This document shows, piece by piece, positions 23,801 to 34,009 of a stretch of 64,000 bases of DNA. Under the pieces are notes generated by a model. It made no database searches. It was not told the origin of the DNA and saw only the letters and a program-made list of their open reading frames with translations. Position 1 is the stretch's first letter. Each line of letters starts with the position of its first letter. Origin of the DNA: Talpa occidentalis (lineage: Eukaryota > Chordata > Mammalia > Eulipotyphla > Talpidae); assembly GCF_014898055.3 (NCBI RefSeq), contig NW_023605083.1:67945715-68009714 (forward strand), in the 5' to 3' direction. The translations under genes and the position numbers were made by a program.

Positions 23801-24373
23801 TCCTATAAGTTCTATTTCCACCTGATGCTCCTTGTTGGTTGCAAAAAGTATGGCAGAGGTGAAAGCACCTATGATGCCTTTGTTATCTACTCCAGCCAGG
23901 ACGAGGACTGGGTGAGGAATGAGTTAGTGAAAAATCTGGAGGAGGGGGTTCCCCGATTTCAGCTGTGCCTTCACTACAGAGACTTTATTCCTGGTGTGGC
24001 CATCGCTGCCAACATCATCCAGGAAGGTTTCCACAAAAGCCGGAAGGTCATTGTCGTCGTGTCTCAGCACTTCATCCAGAGCCGATGGTGCATCTTTGAG
24101 TACGAGATTGCCCAGACCTGGCAGTTTCTAAGCAGCCATGCAGGCATCATCTTCATCGTCCTGCAGAAGGTAGAGAAGTCTCTGCTGCGACAGCGGGTGG
24201 AGCTGTATCGCCTTCTCAGCAAGAATACCTACCTCGAGTGGGAGGACAGTGTCCTGGGCCGGCACATCTTCTGGAGACGGCTCAGAAAAGCCCTGCTGGA
24301 TGGTAAGCCCTGGAATCCAGAAAATGCGGCAGATGCAGAAAACACCCAGAACGAAGACACAACCTCCACCTGA
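14343..24373 (+). CDS. TLR4: Toll-like receptor 4 (three coding exons)
   Basis: Type I membrane receptor that with MD-2 (LY96) and CD14 detects bacterial lipopolysaccharide at the cell surface and endosome and signals through MyD88/TIRAP and TRIF/TRAM. Coding exons join 14343-14438, 19073-19239 and 22108-24373: 2529 bases including the stop, 842 residues (human 839). Signal peptide about 1-23; leucine-rich repeats about 55-580; C-terminal LRR cap about 580-630; transmembrane helix about 634-654; TIR domain about 674-820, starting near [10 protein letters not shown] (Tyr676). The BB-loop RDFIPG has Pro716, equal to human Pro714. About nine N-X-S/T sites lie in the ectodomain. Junctions are canonical GT-AG with phases 0 and 2. 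No frameshift or premature stop. It is the only recognisable gene in the window. Confidence 0.98.
14650..14800. repeat. MIR fragment in TLR4 intron 1
   Basis: Shows the MIR order 'GACAGACCTGCTTGAAATC...CTGTGTGACTTTG...TTATTAAACCTCTCTGAG...TATAAAGAAATTATAACACCTAC'. Ancient and diverged; ends approximate. Confidence 0.75.
14903..14930. repeat. (TTGG)n / T-rich simple repeat
   Basis: Five TTGG units follow a TTTG-rich stretch from about 14875 and end in a T-run beside the T-rich tail of the next SINE. Confidence 0.85.
14953..15201 (-). mobile_element. tRNA-derived SINE in TLR4 intron 1
   Basis: Reverse-complement SINE: T-rich tail, ACAAGCACTGGGTACAGTC (younger-subtype tail), body and head ending ACCAGGGGAGGCC. 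It lies antisense to TLR4. A few bases of the head are deleted near 15187 ('CTCAACCAGGGG'). Confidence 0.9.
15341..15405. repeat. (GA)n microsatellite in TLR4 intron 1
   Basis: About 32 uninterrupted GA units within a wider purine-rich tract (15290-15425). It is probably length-polymorphic. The serine/leucine frames on the other strand are artefacts. Confidence 0.97.
16023..16052. repeat. Perfect 11-bp inverted repeat
   Basis: GTTAGGGTGGT (16023-16033), an 8-base spacer, then ACCACCCTAAC (16042-16052). It could fold as a hairpin in RNA or be a remnant of a small palindrome. Confidence 0.85.
16105..16492. mobile_element. hAT-like non-autonomous DNA transposon relic
   Basis: AT-rich block with order and wording like a common placental hAT-type MER element: 'TATTTTATTTAACTTAATATATTCAAGATATTATTTCAAAATGTAACATG', then 'CACTAAGTCTTTGAGATTTAG' and an end near 'TGGCTAGTGGCTGTCTTATTGGA'. 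I recognise the family but am not sure of its exact name. Ends are approximate. Confidence 0.6.
16530..16790 (+). repeat. L2 fragment in TLR4 intron 1
   Basis: Matches the L2 3' region in order: 'TCCTTCAGTAAGTCTTCCTGACTGG', then the stretch ending 'CCACTACCTAGCACAGAGTGACCACTCAAT...TGTTGAATGA'. A poly-T run at 16661-16680 lies inside. Confidence 0.7.
16880..17490 (+). repeat. L2 fragment interrupted by a SINE
   Basis: L2 3' pattern ('TCTTTCAAGAGCCTCCTTGAAACC', later 'GCATTTAGCAGAGAATGCC' and '...AACAAACATTTATTCAATCAATCATTCATTC'), split by the SINE at 17014. This is the second L2 in tandem in intron 1. Confidence 0.7.
17014..17286 (-). mobile_element. tRNA-derived SINE in TLR4 intron 1
   Basis: Reverse-complement copy with head ending CACCAGGGGAGGCCC. 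It has a perfect 14-bp target duplication TACAGAGGGAATAT at 17000-17013 and 17287-17300. It sits inside an L2 fragment, antisense to TLR4. Confidence 0.94.
17840..18115 (+). mobile_element. tRNA-derived SINE in TLR4 intron 1, younger subtype
   Basis: Head GGCCTCCCCGGTGGTGCAGC, GGGTTGCGAAGCTGCCCGC, box-B-like GGTTCAATCCC, tail (TAAA)n CTTTTAAAAA. Target duplication AAAGTTCAATTTGGAG / AAAGTGCAATTTGGAG (17824-17839 and 18116-18131), 15 of 16 matching. Sense to TLR4. The proline/alanine-rich open frames here are SINE-derived. Confidence 0.93.
18901..18930. repeat. (TGGA)n simple repeat
   Basis: Six near-perfect TGGA units with a TGAA variant, followed by TGTGCATGCATG. Confidence 0.9.
19073..19239 (+). 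CDS. TLR4: TLR4 coding exon 2
   Basis: 167 bases (55 codons plus two bases), as in human. Encodes [13 protein letters not shown]... to ...LQVLDLA, the N-terminal cap and first leucine-rich repeat, with Cys41 and an N-glycosylation site NVT at 36-38. The acceptor is TTGTAG|GTGGTT and the donor GCCAG|GTAATG. The Arg88 codon is split across intron 2 (AG + G). Confidence 0.97.
20861..20892. repeat. (AT)n microsatellite in TLR4 intron 2
   Basis: Sixteen uninterrupted AT units. Confidence 0.95.
21008..21656 (-). mobile_element. 5'-inverted (twin-primed) L1 in TLR4 intron 2
   Basis: Two L1 3'-end pieces meet head to head. 21008-21299 is minus-strand 3' UTR (begins in L1 sense GATGGTTTCACTTATAACAG). 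21300-21656 is plus-strand ORF2 C-terminus (AACTGGTCCAACC ... AAAGAAAAATAC). In an ordinary L1 the second piece is followed directly by the first, so the 5' part has been inverted, as twin priming predicts. Possible target duplication GTGTATTTTTT/GTGTTTTTTTT (20997-21007 and 21657-21667) with one mismatch. The 120-codon frame at 21315-21677 is the ORF2 remnant. Confidence 0.8.
22108..24373 (+). CDS. TLR4: TLR4 coding exon 3
   Basis: 2266 coding bases encode residues 88-842: nearly all leucine-rich repeats, the cysteine-bearing C-terminal cap ([16 protein letters not shown] ... MECATP ... NATCQ), the transmembrane helix ([20 protein letters not shown]), a short Lys/Tyr/Arg-rich juxtamembrane segment and the full TIR domain with box 1 ([15 protein letters not shown]), box 2 (RDFIPG) and box 3 (FW, in RHIFWRRLR). 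The TIR domain is almost identical to human. The ectodomain around residues 285-330 is much more divergent, as expected at this fast-evolving receptor face. The C-terminal tail (about 823-842) is acidic and differs from human. Stop TGA at 24371-24373. Confidence 0.98.
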
Positions 24374-26067
24374 GGAGGACAAGCTTCCGAGGTGCTTCTC
24401 GTTCACGTGGGGCCCCTATGTGTTCGGTTCACAGTACTAAACACTGCAACATCTGGGCCTGGTGCAAAAGCAGGTGATTCCATGGTGCATAAGATAAACA
24501 GGACTGCTCTCTCATCGGTCAGAGGGAACAAAGACTGATAGAACATAGACCATCTGTGTGTGGATGCTTCAGCCAACTCAGTCAAAGGCCATGACAGGGA
24601 AAGTCCAATCAACTCTTACCCCATCAAATTAAAGTAGAACAAAGAGACACCCCCACTCTCAGTCCCAAGAGACTAGGAAAAGACATAGTTCTAAGTCCTT
24701 TGAGGTATAAGGACATCATATTTTACATTTTGGCCATCTTCAAATAAGGCAGTTTTGGAAGTTTCAGCTGAACTAGGTGCTTAGTAACTTTTACCTTTCT
24801 ATTAAGGACAATTTACATTCTATCTGATGATCCAGAAGGCTCCTAAGCTGATCCCCCTCTACCATAAATCAATTTCCTTATAAAGGTCAAAGTCTTATAA
24901 CTAATTCCTAAGCAAACCTGATTCACATATATTCACACACACACAGGTAATTTCTTAGTATGTTCTATTAATTAATGACTTCTGATATATTTGTTTTTAT
25001 AAATTCAGTTCTCATTTTTCATGTCTCCTCTATCGACCCTTATCATAAATAAGGCTGGTAGTGACATGCTGGAAATATCCATATTTAACCACTATCTTTC
25101 AGGCAAATATGTAAAATATACTCTGTCACTTTGTCACTTGATGTCATTCTAAAGTTATTACCTCCTAAGTTATGACTTTCATGAAGGTAGCATTAAAATA
25201 ATTTGATTGAAAGTGGCTCTTATAGTAATAGAGGGAGACAAATATAACTTCCTGATTTCATAATAAGCAACTCTGGCTAGAGGCAGAGGAAGAGGGGTGA
25301 CTTGGGGACAGATCTTCTTAAGCATCCCAGAAACACAGAGGCTGAAATAGCTGGGGTGACCACAGGATAGAGGAAACAGACAGCTTTCTTTTGCAGCCAA
25401 AGAGAATGGTTTGATGGAAAACTGAACCCTTCTTGGGGCTGTGACATGATTTGAGGTGGAGAGCTCCCCTGGTCTTGCCGCTGTGTCTCACTCCATGACC
25501 AAACTGAGGAAATAGGAGATATTATCATTAAGAATGTAAAGTCCATGAGGTTAATGTCAGTTATGGTAAGGAGACTTCTCAGAAAAGTACTCTTACCCAA
25601 CTTCTTCTAAAGAGAGTACTCAAAGAAAGGGCAATGAGGAAATCTGGAAACCACAGCTATCAAAAACTGGAAATTTGGCCGCAATCAGAAGTATGCTTGT
25701 GGCTGTGTTCCAGTGTTTTCTCTGTAAGAATATTTAGAGTTGATGAACATGCCTTAGGTTTTAGGTGCTTGTGAAAGTGGGTGTATACATTTGTACACAT
25801 ACCTCTGGTGGTTGTGTGTATGCATGTGCTGAGAGAGCATGTGTGTCTGTGCAACCATGTCTGCATGGAAGACAGTGATCATAGTGCAAGGGTAGCATGT
25901 GCACTGGGTCTGACTGTCTATAGCTGTTAAAGATGGGTTCTCGACTCATGTTCACACAATTGCTTATATCCAAATATCTATGCTAGATTCTGAATATACT
26001 TGAAGGGATGCACTTTTTAAAGATAGTAAAGCTATGTGGGTATTCATATTTAAGCATGCATTCTGTG
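24374..26067 (+). other. TLR4: TLR4 3' UTR and downstream DNA
   Basis: The sequence after the stop codon is unique up to the L1 fragment at 26068. Human TLR4 has a long 3' UTR, so much of this is probably transcribed. The only polyadenylation-like hexamer I noticed is ATTAAA at 25192-25197; no AATAAA was found in this stretch. The transcript end cannot be fixed from sequence. Open frames of 60-107 codons here show no domain. Confidence 0.5.
25192..25197 (+). terminator. Candidate TLR4 polyadenylation signal
   Basis: ATTAAA about 820 bases after the stop codon. It is the second most common mammalian signal variant, but the downstream GT-rich context is weak. The true site may lie further on. 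Confidence 0.3.
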
Positions 26068-26490
26068 CCCAAAAATAGATGACTGGATCAAGAAGATGTG
26101 GTATATATACACAATGGAATATTACTCAGCAATCAAAAAAGATAAACTCATGCAATTTGCAGCAACATGCATGGAGCTGGAAGGGATCATGTTCAGTGAA
26201 ATAAGCCAGAAAGAAAAAGAAAAATACCGGATGGTCTCACTCATAGCAGGAATTTAGAAAACCTAAATAAGGGACCAGAAAAAAGACTAATCATAATAAA
26301 GTAAAAATCAAAATCAACAAGCCACTATAAACCAGAGACACACTATGAGGGGGAGGAGGGGAGGAGGGATTAGGGACAAAATCAGGGGGGTGGGAATTGT
26401 ATGGGAAATATAACCAAGATGAAAATGCATACATTGTGTAAAAATGAAAAATGATGTAAAAATATATAAAATAAAAAAATAGTAAATAAA
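26068..26490 (+). mobile_element. L1 3' end, 5'-truncated
   Basis: From GCCCAAAAATAGATGACTGG (ORF2 end) through the 3' UTR (CCAGAGACACACTATGAGGG, G-rich tract, 'GGGAATTGTATGGG') to an A-rich tail. Short truncated copy, sense to TLR4 and 1.7 kb beyond its stop. Its AATAAA at 26295 could serve as a polyadenylation signal. Confidence 0.9.
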
Positions 26491-26849
26491 AAAAATAGAG
26501 CTGAACAAAAATAGACATATATTCTGCATATGTGAATTAATTCAAAGAAATAAACAAGACTCCAGAAGGGACTACAACCAGAATACAACAGGAGAGTTTC
26601 CTGTATACAGGACGGACACTGAGCTCCTTCCCAACAGTCCCCTCTCCCAGAGGGGTATTCTGAAAATTGAAGCTGAGCTGGACAAGAAAGGAAAGACATG
26701 ACAGAAACAGAAAGGGATAGAGAAAAAGGCCAGGCTAGTGTGAGCTCTTTGAGGCCATTTAAATCCTCTGGGTTAAAAAGAGATGGAGGACAGACTATTA
26801 GGTCTTAAATGTGTAGATACTCAACAACTTGGGACATACTCTTTTAGTC

Positions 26850-27020
26850 ATAACCACATCTAAATCTCACATCCAGGTTAGGTAGTAGATTAAGAATTAG
26901 TTTCCACATTTTACTCATATGAAACCTGAGTTCAAAGAAGAAAATTTATTGTGATTAGGCTACAAAATAAATGAGTGGCAGAACCCTAACTACTCAGGTC
27001 TGCTCTGCCCACTGCACCGT
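26850..27020. repeat. MIR fragment
   Basis: Order 'TCTCACATCCAGGTTAGGTAG...TTTCCACATTTTACTCATATGAAACCTGAG...GTGGCAGAACCCTAACTACTCAGGTCTG', typical of MIR. Ends approximate. Confidence 0.7.
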
Positions 27021-28194
27021 ATTACTTCATGCTTAAAGATGGCAAAACAAGAAGTGAAACCTCCGAATTTTATGTATGGTTGGCACTTGTCAGGATTGTC
27101 CACTGAAATAATGACTCATTCAGCAAATACATATGTATATTATATCTATATATTATATCAAGTGATATTTTTATAAAATATTTCTTTTCATCAAGGACAT
27201 GAGGGGACTTCAACCAAAGTGTACATGGACAATAAGGTTAACCCATTAGATCTAGGAAATTATATAAAATAAATAAATTAGAACCAGAGAATTAGAGCTA
27301 GAGAAGAACAATGAGAGAAAAGAAAGACATTAAGTAAGCTTTAGCATAGCGTCTTTCCAGTTTGAAGTCCTAACTCAAGAGAGAATCCTGTGCCCTTTGG
27401 ATAATGTGACTTTGGGGGAAAGCCAAACTCACATTTAACACATGTGTCTCAGTTGTCTGAGAGTCTAGTTAAACTCAAAGATAAAAATGAGTGTAGAATA
27501 TTCCTTGGTAAGACTGTTATGTTAAAAAATAATGTACTGTTCAATGCAAGGCTGATTTGTGGGACTTTCTAAAGTGAGTATAGGAAGAGATAATGGGTGC
27601 TTTTCTCAACCACATTTTAGAAATTGTTTTCACAGACCCCTGGGACCATGGGAGGACAGTCACTGTAATCAGGTAGCTTCTTTCTGACTCAGCCTCTACT
27701 CAGAATTGTCTGAATCCCAACTTCCTCTGGACTGTGTAACATTTCTAGAAATTACCAGCAACTTCCTGGAGAGTGTTATGTGAACTCATAAGACTTCTCA
27801 CAAGAATGGCTGAGAACTCTGTGAGGGCTGAGAACATAACATGTCTGTTCATCTGCCCCCTCCAAAGCCTTTATCTTGAGGGTGGTACAGACAACATCTG
27901 TTTATCTGAAGAACTGATAAAGGAGAAAAGAGTTGTCTCTACAGGGAATGCTGTGCTCCATGCCTTCCAGTTAAGGGCCCCAAATCCCAGACTAGGCGGA
28001 GGTGCGGGGGTCTCTTGCTGTCTATGGCTGTTGCTGTCGGCATGGATGTTTTCAACCACTTCTGCTTGGTCCCTCAACTCCAAGTAATCCAAAAGTTACT
28101 TTGCTAAAGTGGGAAAAGGTCTTTCCTTATAATAGTTATTCCTAATGGTGAAGTTTAGGTTCTATTCTACTGTTTTATATATGATAGCTAATTA

Positions 28195-28350
28195 AATTCT
28201 CACACCAGGCCTTTGAGATGGGCACTAATAATAGCAGCATTATTCTCTATTAGAAAACTAAGGTTCTGAGACTACCCATCACCTATCTGAAGTCACACAA
28301 GCAATAAGTGGCAGAGCTTAGATTGAAACTCAATCTCTCTGATATTAACA
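28195..28350. repeat. MIR fragment
   Basis: Reads 'TTCTCACACCAGGCCTTTGAGATGGGCACTAATAATAGC', then 'AAACTAAGGTTCTGAG', 'AGTCACACAAGCAATAAGTGGCAGAGCTTAGATT'. A well-preserved MIR core and tail. Confidence 0.85.
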
Positions 28351-29599
28351 GCCAACTATGGAGAGAGTTTCTCTAATGCCGCCTCTGATTCTTACAGAGA
28401 TCTGAACACCACCACTCGTCATTTTTGTTTTCTCTTTGCTATGAGCAGGGCTCAGCAGGAGACCCCAAATAGGAAGGCTGAACTAATGGATGGGTGTTGG
28501 GCTGAAGGATGAGCCTGATGTGAAGAGATAGCAGGCAGGATTCGAAATCAACCACTTCCTCCGACAATGATGAATGAAGCCTCTCCGCTCCACTCTCTTT
28601 GCAGAGGGACTAAATTATTTTCGCTAAGGCTCTAAGGCCTTTCGGGCAAGTGGGCCCATACTTGGTCCCTCCAAAAGGCCTTCCAGGGAAACCTTCTATT
28701 TCTGTATTTATAGCAATTACTATCTTTAACTCAGGGATCCTTTCTGCCGCATGGTTTCAAATAAGTCTATTCCTTTAAATGCTGTTCCTGTTTCATTAAA
28801 TGGCAGGGAGGTGTCGCTGGAAATCTGCTTGACAAGGATAAAATCTGATATAATCCAAGTATACCAAATTTAGCAATGCACCTTTATATAGGACTTAAGT
28901 TGCATTCTCTGGAGGAGGAACAAGAGACCATGACCTTTGGACTAAGTTTCCATTGGTACGATTATTCTCCTTTCTCTTAGCTTGGCTAAATAAGAAGACA
29001 CAAATACCTCATGTTTAAGACACAGACTTTCAGCCTAATACCTGGAATACTAACTAACCTATATTACTAATTGAAGAGTACTAATACTCTGAAAATCAGA
29101 AGGGGCTTCAAAATTCAGCTGTTATTTTCCTCCCATGGAATATTTTAACCATAGTTAATAAATATGGGATGTACAGATTTAAAAATGTTCTATATGGACT
29201 TTTTAATATAGTTACTAGTCCAGCAGATTTATATAGTATACTTGGTTTTGAATTCTATTTTCCTAGATCTTCACCATATGATTTTGAACAAGCTTCTGGA
29301 TCTTTTCATTTCAACTTGCTTCCCTGAATAGTGTTACTACGTGTAAAAAGTATCCTTAGGTGGCTCTATCATTTCTCAGTCTGACTTTCTGAGGGAATCA
29401 CAGACCTGTGATTTAACACAGAGATTATTGGGGGAGTTCCAAAAGCTAAGGACTTTCCAGACAGTGGGAAGAAGATCACACACTGTGAGTTCCATTATGG
29501 AGATCACTGAGCTTTTCCAGTCAAACTAACTGAAACCTGTGGAACAAGTGGTTGATCAAAATGAACCACATACACTGAGCCTCTTGAGTGCTGATCTGA

Positions 29600-29720
29600 T
29601 TGCTACCACTACCCTATGAGTTAGGTATCACTCTACTTGTTTAAAAACAAGGAAGGGGATGCCCAGAGAGGATGAGTAACTTGTCCCAGGTCACATAGCT
29701 TATGTGTACCAATCACAATA
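29600..29720. repeat. MIR fragment
   Basis: Contains 'AAAACAAGGAAGGGGATGCCCAGAGAGGATGAGTAACTTGTCCCAGGTCACATAGCT', the MIR 3' signature. Confidence 0.8.
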
Positions 29721-29739
29721 ATAACCAACATTTGCTAAA

Positions 29740-29945
29740 CTTTTGTCTAGCAATATCTGGGGTTATTCCAGTCTGTGTCTTAATCCATGTAATTGTTAAA
29801 ATCATCCTGTTGGGCAATTATTGGTAGCTTTGCCATTTCTCAGATGAAGAAGCTGAGGTGCAAAGAGTGAACTGCATGATTGGAAGGGGGAGAATTAGGT
29901 TGTGACGTCAAGTTGGTCTGATTCCCAGGGCTGAGTTCTTTCCAC
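29740..29945. repeat. MIR fragment, second in tandem
   Basis: A second MIR-like run: 'TTAATCCATGTAATTGTTAAAATCATCCTGTTGG', 'CCATTTCTCAGATGAAGAAGCTGAGGTGCAAAG', ending near 'GATTCCCAGGGCTGAGTTCTTTCCACC'. Confidence 0.75.
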
Positions 29946-30649
29946 CTGTAACAGCTGCCATGGTGTTCTCGGCTATTCTACAAGGGGAGTAGGGGAGTGA
30001 CTGGTGAATCATTTAGACAAGATCAGTAACTCCCATGCCATCTAGAAGTTGAACATCTAAAAGGCAGTGTCCGCTATTCTCCTTGATTTCTACAGAAATA
30101 GAGATGATACCTCCCTGTGACAGTGCTAAGTGTCAATTCTGAGTGTAAATGTGCTTTTTGGCACACATTGTCCTGTCCTAATAGTCTTGATTATAATTAT
30201 AAAATAATGGGTTTCTGAAAGGCTGAAAGCAGTTCTGGGAATGACAATAAGGGTTCAGAAACAACACGCTGTTTATGCGAAGAAGTGTTTTGTTGAAAAT
30301 TAAACCCATGTTTAGGAGAAAGGATTGTGTTGTATGCTTTTAAGAAACCATCACACAATGTAATTAAATCAAAACCAGTCAGCTGACAATTTGAGCTCTT
30401 TTCCCATGAGCCAAGCATGGCAGGATTGACCTCAAATCACCCAGCTTGATTCTTAGCTGCTGCTTCCCAGCACCTGGCCCCTTCATCTTCCCAGGGCCAG
30501 ACTGTGAGATGTGATTGCACGGCCCATCTTTCGGGAATAATTCTTATCTTTCCCTTTAGACTCTTCCTTGGAGGTCTTCTCATCTCTGCCATAAGGGATA
30601 AACATTCTTTCAGTTTAAGAAATGCCCTGGGAGGCATATAGAGAAAGAG

Positions 30650-30750
30650 GGAAGGGAAGGGAAGGGAAGGGAAGGGAAGGGAAGGGAAGGGAAGGGAAGG
30701 GAAGGGAAGGGAAGGGAAGGGAAGGGAAGGGAAGGGAAGGGAAGGGAAGA
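30650..30750. repeat. (GGGAA)n minisatellite-like simple repeat
   Basis: About 20 perfect copies of the 5-mer GGGAA (purine-only strand), with purine-rich flanks. Likely polymorphic; long polypurine tracts of this kind can form triplex DNA. Confidence 0.97.
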
Positions 30751-30887
30751 AGGGAGGGGATTATTTGAGACAGCTTTAGAGGCTCTGAACTCACAAAATC
30801 ACAAAATCCCCAGTTGGGGTCGGGTGGGGGTCGGGGAGGGAAAATGCCTCTGCCATCATTGCTTATATGGGTAAACAGAAATCTCTC

Positions 30888-31627
30888 TTCTTTTTTTTTA
30901 ATATTTTATTTTATATAATTCTTACATCATTTTTCATTTTTGCACAATGTATGCATTATCTATCATTTTGGTTATACTCCCCATACAATTGCACCCCCCT
31001 CCGTATTTTGACCCTAGTCCTTCCTCTCCCCACCCCTCCCCCACAGTGTGTCTCTGGTTTATAGTTGCTTGTTGATTTTGATTTTTACTTTGCATTAATT
31101 AGTCTTTTTCCTGGTCCCTTACTTAGGTTTTCTAAATTCCTGCTATGAGTGAGACCATCCGGTATTTTTATTTTTCTTTCTGGCTTATTTCGCTGAACAT
31201 GATCCCTTCCAGCTCTATCCATGTTGCTGCAAATTGCATGTGTTTATCTTTTTGGATTTCTGAGTAATATTCCATTGTGTATATGTACCACATCTTCTTG
31301 ATCCAGTCATCTATTTTTGGGCATTTGGGTTGTTTCCAAAGCTTAGCTATTGTAAACAGTGCTGCTATAAACATAGGGATGCAGGTGCCCTTTGGAATTA
31401 ATGTTTCTGTGTCCTTTGGGTAAATACCTAGGAATGGAATTGCTGCATCATTGGAAGCTCTATCTTTAGTAGGTCCAGAAATCTCCACACAGCTCTCCAT
31501 AGTGGTTGGACCAGTTTGCACTCCCACCAAGAGTGCAGGAGAGTTCCTTTTTCTCCACAACCTCGCCAACATTTGTTGTTGCTAGTTTTTTTAATATGTG
31601 CCATTCTCACTGGTGTAAGATGGTAAT
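30888..31627 (-). mobile_element. L1 3' end, uninverted, minus strand
   Basis: Reads in L1 sense from GAT-like 'TACCATCTTACACCAGTGAG' through the ORF2 C-terminus ([40 protein letters not shown]) and 3' UTR to an A-rich tail. One frameshift splits ORF2. Recent enough to keep a 134-codon frame at 31168-31572. Confidence 0.92.
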
Positions 31628-33400
31628 ACCCATGTTTAAATTTTTTTGTACTTTATTTATTGCTAGCGAGATTTATTGCTAAAATCATAACAGCACAGCA
31701 AGGTCAACAGGATGGGAAATGTTATCCTTGCTTAAAGAAACTAGACAACCCCTAGTTGCTCAGATCTTTCCTCTTTCTCTCGCCTGTGCAGCCGATTCCT
31801 CTCATTCCCACCAGTTCAGCCTCACTAGGATATCAGTGCCAACATTTTTTATTCTGAGCTGGGAATATCCATTTAGGTGTTGTGACTTAGGCAAGAGTTA
31901 GTTTTCCTAGTTTCTTCCAATGTGTGCTGAGTGTCCCTTCTTTATCCTCTAGGATAGCTGAGACCTAGAATAAATTTATACCAGAAAAATGTCCTAGTTT
32001 TCCTTGAACTCTCTAAGACACATGCTGCCAATTAATTTTTTTCTGTTTTTTCCATTCCTAAATAAATAAAAATCATTTCTGTCAGTGCCACATTTGCAAA
32101 TCAACTATGCAACTTGATGTTGACTATCAAAATTCCAAAAGTGCCTTTTGGTGGGAAACACCAAGATCTCCTCTTCAAGGGTTGGCTCAGCCATTGTTAG
32201 TCTCCCCAGGAACCCCTTTTTCAATACTGGCAGGGGAAGGGGGAGAGCAGTGAGCATGGAAAATTTATGTTCAATTGCTTTGGCCTTCAAGCTTGATACC
32301 CTGAATCCTCTGGAGGAATCTACTGCTCCCAAGGGGGAAATACCAGTGGTAGAAGCTTCCTACTTGCAAGGAGTACTTTTCAAGTTAACAGCTTGGGATG
32401 CTCAGCTCACTGCTGGGTCCTGCTGAGTCTTTTTACACATCTTCTTTGGTTGGGTAGGCTGTGTCTTAGGGTCATGTCCAGGGTTGAGGACTGAGCATCA
32501 CAAGGAGTGGGAAACCTCTGCCAGTTTCTGGAATACTAACTACTGAGGTCAAGAAAGTGAGCAGAGATGGTGGGAGCATGGTTCAGAGCTCATCTCTCAG
32601 CTCAGTCTTTCTCCTTTAAAACTTGGGCTATATTATCACTTCCCAAAATGTGGTATAGGGGTAAATTATATGATTTTATGTGGTTAACAGATGAGTGTAG
32701 TATTACAAATGTTTTCATGGTTATTTTCTATTTCTGATGTTTTGTGAATAGTAAGAAATACGTTCCTTTAAAGTACATTTTAAGCTGACAATATATACAT
32801 TTTGGAAGAAAAAAACAGAAATAAATGAATAATGCAGGAGACACACATATGTGAAAAAAATTGAACACACCATGAGAAATATTTCCCAATGTAAGCAAAG
32901 GACTGAATGGACACTGAGGGTCAGACCATTTCCCTGACATTTTAGCATGTGCGTCACTCTGGGACTGCTTCTTTATCTATAAAATGCAGGGTTTAGAGTC
33001 AGTGTTCTTTCTAGCAATTCTAGTCTATGAATAGAGGTATAAACTGTGCAGGCATTCCAATGTCTGTAATGTGTGCTTCTAGCATTTTGAAACTCCTGAT
33101 ACTATATGAAAATGGGAGACTCAATAATTAGGTAGTGATTTATTCATGCATGTATAATTTCTCCCACTCTTTTTCATTTCTGGGAAAAGATTCAGGTATC
33201 CACTGAGTTGAGTGGTAAGTGAAATACTATGGAAGTGGGAGTCAAAACCAGGGGATGCTGAGTTGGCCTCACCACTCCATTTATAATAACAATCCCTTTA
33301 TCTCTTTGTCTCATTGTCTCTGTTTCTTTGTCCATGGAGCAAGCAGTTGAAGGAATGCCTTCTATTATTACTATGTGGATCAAATGGAACAGAATACCCA
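31628..33400. other. Intergenic DNA, no gene seen
   Basis: No frame with a domain and no clear repeat. A short unresolved old element may lie near 32640-32950. Confidence 0.45.
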
Positions 33401-33467
33401 ACAAAATTTACACAGTTTTGTAAACAACCCAATGGGTGAGTGGATAAAGATGGTGGTGTGTGTGTGT

Positions 33468-33512
<45 letters not shown>

Positions 33513-33950
33513 CAGATAGATAGATAGATAGATAGATATAGATATAGATACTGCTCAGACATTAAAATAAGATGGGATCTTATTATTTACAACAATATGG
33601 CTAGAACTAGAGAATATTATATGCTAAGTGAAATAAGTCAGCTGGAGAAAGACATACAAACAATGTACAAATTCACATAGAAGATAAAGAAACAAAACCA
33701 GTCGATGAACACAGCAGAAGAAAATGTTAAGATATAAGAACAAAAGAGTGGCTTCCAGCAGGAAAGGGGAAGAGGTTGGGGAATATCATGTAAGAGGGGT
33801 CAATTGTGTGGTGATAGATGAAAACAAGAACTGTGATGGTGTACACAGAATAGTACAGATACTAATTTATAAGGCTGCACACCGAAACCTATGCAAGTTT
33901 ATAAATGAGTGTTATTCCAATGAAACACTAATGCTCTTGAGCACAGGAAA
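33400..33950 (+). mobile_element. Old L1 3' end with an internal GATA expansion
   Basis: L1 3' phrases remain in order: 'GGGTGAGTGGATAAAGATGGT', 'TACTGCTCAGACATTAAAATAAG', 'AATATGGCTAGAACTAGAGAATATTATATGCTAAGTGAAATAAGTCAG' and 'TAAAGAAACAAAACCAG'. A GATA array replaces the 'GTGTATATATACAATGG' part. Confidence 0.75.
33470..33550. repeat. (GATA)n microsatellite
   Basis: About 17 GATA units with one GACA variant, ending in (GATATA)n. It lies where an L1 3' end normally reads GTGTATATATACA, so it seems to have grown from that seed. Confidence 0.97.
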
Positions 33951-34009
33951 AAATGGAAAATTTAGGGAAATGTTATATAAATATGAGTGTTAGTATCATA
34001 TCAGGTTGA

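Larger units (their letters stand above)
26491..30645. other. Intergenic DNA, no gene seen
   Basis: Mostly unique sequence with MIR fragments listed separately. About 28560-28870 and 30330-30640 are repeat-free with a composition that looks like conserved non-coding DNA, but I cannot test conservation. A 104-codon frame at 27773-28087 has no recognisable domain. Confidence 0.45.

Noticed and set aside
30650..30750. Regular short repeats as a CRISPR-like array
   Set aside because: It is a 5-base simple repeat without spacers, in a vertebrate genome.
31168..31610. 134- and 60-codon minus-strand frames with protein-like sequence
   Set aside because: They are ORF2 fragments of an L1 ([22 protein letters not shown]), not a host gene.
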